From positions 1 to 7,811 of the forward strand of contig USLW01000087.1 of assembly GCA_900555605.1 (NCBI GenBank): a stretch of DNA of 7,811 bases, read 5' to 3'. The notes under the pieces were generated by a model. The model saw only the letters and a list, made by a program, of their open reading frames with translations, ran no database searches and was not told the DNA's origin. Origin of the DNA: an uncultured Clostridium sp. (GTDB lineage: Bacteria > Bacillota > Clostridia > UBA1212 > UBA1255). The translations under genes were made by a program, and so were the position numbers. This document shows, piece after piece, positions 6,222 through 7,811 of this stretch (positions are counted from its first letter, which is position 1; each line of letters opens with the position of its first letter).

Positions 6222-6245
6222 TGCCGCTGATCCGCAGGATCCGGC
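6222..6245 (-). promoter_or_regulatory. Hairpin in the leader of the zinc-ribbon gene
   Basis: GATCC (6229-6233) and GGATC (6237-6241) pair around a three-base loop. The stem is extended by GCCG (6223-6226) with CGGC (6242-6245) after a two-base bulge. It lies between the promoter and the ribosome binding site. No T-run follows on the minus strand, so it is not a clear terminator. It may affect mRNA stability. Confidence 0.35.
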
Positions 6246-6258
6246 TATACTGTCATAT

Positions 6259-6267
6259 AGTATACCA
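6259..6267 (-). promoter_or_regulatory. Extended -10 promoter of the zinc-ribbon gene
   Basis: The minus strand reads TGGTATACT (6259-6267): a TATACT box preceded by TG at the extended -10 position. No good -35 box is seen at 16-18 bases, which suits an extended -10 promoter. Transcription would start about 70 bases before the start codon. Confidence 0.5.
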
Positions 6268-6303
6268 GCATTTTCATACTTTGATATGATAAAAATAAAA
6301 TTT

Positions 6304-6333
6304 TTGAACAACCGCGGATTTTCCGCCGTTCAA
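6304..6333. repeat. Inverted repeat between the divergent zinc-ribbon and htpG genes
   Basis: TTGAAC (6304-6309) is matched by GTTCAA (6328-6333), and inside it GCGGA (6314-6318) pairs with TCCGC (6322-6326). It lies upstream of both promoters, about 28 bases before the htpG -35 box. On the minus strand it is followed by an A/T-rich run, so it could stop antisense transcripts. It could equally be an operator. Confidence 0.4.
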
Positions 6334-6361
6334 AACCGCAAAAGCTGCCGCGGCGGGAGAT

Positions 6362-6390
6362 TTGACATCCCATTTGCGTCGGTGTAAAAT
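6362..6390 (+). promoter_or_regulatory. htpG promoter
   Basis: A perfect TTGACA (6362-6367), a 17-base spacer and TAAAAT (6385-6390), five of six. This is a near-consensus housekeeping promoter with a start near 6397. No CIRCE element (TTAGCACTC-N9-GAGTGCTAA) and no clear CtsR-type repeat lies nearby, so classical HrcA heat control of this gene is not supported. Confidence 0.8.
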
Positions 6391-6439
6391 TAATGTTTGA
6401 TAATTCATTACATTTCCGAATGAAAAGGAGGTCATTGGT

Positions 6440-7811
6440 ATGGAAACGAAAAACGGCTCCGTATCTATTAATGCGGAAAATATTTTTCCGATCATCAAAA
6501 AGTGGCTATATTCAGAAAAAGATATCTTTATCAGAGAGATCGTCTCCAACGCCAGCGATGCAATCAACAAACTAAAAAAGCTGTCTGCAGTGGGAGAGGC
6601 AGACCTTCCGGAGGAAAATCAGTGGCGCATTGACGTGATCCTGGATAAAGAGGCCGGTACCATTACGGTAGCAGATAATGGCATCGGGATGACAGAAGAA
6701 GAAGTCATCAAGTACATCAATCAAATTGCCTTTTCCGGCGCAAAAGATTTTATTGAAAAATATGAAGGCAAAACAGATGATGCACAGATTATCGGTCATT
6801 TCGGGCTTGGATTTTACTCTGCCTTTATGGTGTCCGATAAAGTTGAGATCGACACGTGCTCATACCTCCCCGGCGCAGAATCCGTACACTGGGAGAGCAA
6901 TACCGGCATGGATTATGAGATCACGCCTTCCGAGCGCAGCAGCAGAGGAACCTATATAACGATGCATATTGCCGAAGACAGCAAGGAATATCTGGAAGAA
7001 TTCAAGCTGCGTGATACTTTGTCGAAATATTTCTCCTTTTTGCCTATAGCACTGTATTTCACCAATGCACAGAACACCGAAGATGAGGCGGAGGATGCAA
7101 AATGCACTGATCCCGAATGCAAATGCGAACACCACGGAGAAGAGGATCATGTTTGTACATGCGAACAGAAGGAGAAACCGGCAGAGCTTCCGATCAATGA
7201 TACGGCGCCTTTGTGGCAGAAAGCCCCCAAGGACTGTACGGACGAAGAATATAAGGAATTCTATCATAAAGTATTTCATGACTTTCATGATCCGCTGTTC
7301 TGGATTCATCTCAATATTGACTATCCGTTTAATTTAAAGGGAATTTTATATTTTCCGAAGCTGAAGAACGAATATGAGCCCATCGAAGGCACTATTAAAG
7401 TATATTACAATCAGGTATTTGTCGCAGACAACGTCAAAGAAATTCTGCCGGAATTTCTTATGCTGCTGAAGGGGACCATCGACTGCCCGGATCTTCCGCT
7501 GAACGTATCCAGAAGTTTTCTGCAGAACGATGGATATGTCAGTAAAATTTCCTCGCATATTACAAAAAAAGTCGCGGACAAGCTGAACGGTCTGTTCCGT
7601 ACGGAGCGTGAGCATTACTGCAATTATTGGGACGATATTAATCCTTTCGTGAAATTCGGCTGTTTAAAGGATGAAAAATTCTACGATAAAGTGAAGGATG
7701 CCATTCTTTTTAAAACCACGGAGGATTCTTATCTGACGCTAAACGAGTATACAGACGGCAATAAGAAACAGGACGAAGCTGCCGCAGATTCCGCAGAGGA
7801 AAAGGAGCAGC
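6440..7811 (+). CDS. htpG: Molecular chaperone HtpG (Hsp90), 3' end outside window
   Basis: The ATG at 6440 has AAAGGAGGT at 6424-6432, 7 bases upstream. The frame stays open to the window end, giving 457 residues of a protein usually 620-680 long. The N-terminal GHKL ATPase domain has the catalytic Glu33 and Asn37 in IREIVSNASDA, Asp79 in ADNGIGM and the lid/glycine loop GHFGLGFYS (119-127). The middle domain begins near 250 with NDTAPLW and YKEFYHKVFHDFHDPLFWIH (271-290). It contains NVSRSFLQND (355-364), whose Arg358 should be the gamma-phosphate-sensing arginine. Hsp90 is an ATP-driven dimeric chaperone in the cytoplasm. Two parts are unusual: a Cys/His-rich stretch at residues 222-241 in the N/middle linker, and a charged Ala/Glu/Lys stretch after residue 440. 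The dimerisation domain is not in the window. Confidence 0.97.
   Translation, partial: METKNGSVSINAENIFPIIKKWLYSEKDIFIREIVSNASDAINKLKKLSAVGEADLPEENQWRIDVILDKEAGTITVADNGIGMTEEEVIKYINQIAFSGAKDFIEKYEGKTDDAQIIGHFGLGFYSAFMVSDKVEIDTCSYLPGAESVHWESNTGMDYEITPSERSSRGTYITMHIAEDSKEYLEEFKLRDTLSKYFSFLPIALYFTNAQNTEDEAEDAKCTDPECKCEHHGEEDHVCTCEQKEKPAELPINDTAPLWQKAPKDCTDEEYKEFYHKVFHDFHDPLFWIHLNIDYPFNLKGILYFPKLKNEYEPIEGTIKVYYNQVFVADNVKEILPEFLMLLKGTIDCPDLPLNVSRSFLQNDGYVSKISSHITKKVADKLNGLFRTEREHYCNYWDDINPFVKFGCLKDEKFYDKVKDAILFKTTEDSYLTLNEYTDGNKKQDEAAADSAEEKEQ
7103..7162 (+). other. Cys/His-rich insert in the HtpG linker
   Basis: Residues 222-241 of HtpG contain Cys222, Cys227, Cys229, His231, His232, His237, Cys239 and Cys241: five Cys and three His in 20 residues, flanked by acidic and lysine-rich sequence. 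This is the position of the charged linker between the ATPase and middle domains, which is normally short or featureless in bacterial Hsp90. The spacing could bind one zinc or copper ion or form disulfides. That is inference; the residues themselves are directly visible. Confidence 0.7.

Noticed and set aside
5788..6240. 11-base direct repeat atccgcaggat at 5788-5798 and 6230-6240
   Set aside because: Repeats of this length are expected by chance in a window this size, and one copy lies inside a coding sequence.
6186..6311. N-terminal extension of the zinc-ribbon protein
   Set aside because: It contains the extended -10 promoter and leader hairpin; the AGGAG 7 bases before the ATG at 6185 marks the real start.

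Overview
The window looks like two unrelated pieces of gut-bacterial DNA joined near base 885-910. Bases 1 to about 900 are GC-rich. They carry the 3' end of a GH110 family alpha-galactosidase gene and the 5' end of a membrane-anchored protein gene. The two genes overlap by 17 bases and the second lacks a clear Shine-Dalgarno site, which fits Bacteroidales (Bacteroides or Alistipes type). From about 905 to the end the DNA has lower GC and strong GGAGG-type ribosome binding sites before most genes. It also has good -35/-10 promoters with 17-base spacing and protein types common in Clostridia, probably Lachnospiraceae. Genes from both pieces stop abruptly at the same point, facing each other. 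A metagenomic assembly chimera is therefore more likely than real gene transfer.

Layout of the clostridial part: a 3'-truncated six-hairpin-type glycosidase on the minus strand (890-2311); a 330-base regulatory region with divergent promoters and a leader hairpin; a two-gene operon on the plus strand, ibrA-like (2643-3983) and ibrB-like (3970-4605); then three minus-strand genes, rpsT for ribosomal protein S20 with a TTG start (4706-4972), an XRE-cupin regulator (5124-5675) and a small two-helix membrane protein with a C-terminal zinc ribbon (5778-6185); and finally the first 457 codons of htpG (Hsp90) on the plus strand from 6440, cut by the window end.

The most interesting accessory unit is the ibrA-ibrB pair. 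It couples an N-type ATP pyrophosphatase of the PAPS-reductase superfamily to a ParB/sulfiredoxin-fold protein. The two overlap by 14 bases and sit behind one strong promoter. Relatives in E. coli are IbrA/IbrB, described as co-activators of prophage eib genes, and YbdN/YbdM; to my knowledge the chemistry is undefined. A second unusual point is a Cys/His-rich insert in the linker of HtpG that could bind metal or respond to redox. No tRNA, rRNA, CRISPR array, insertion sequence or known riboswitch was seen.
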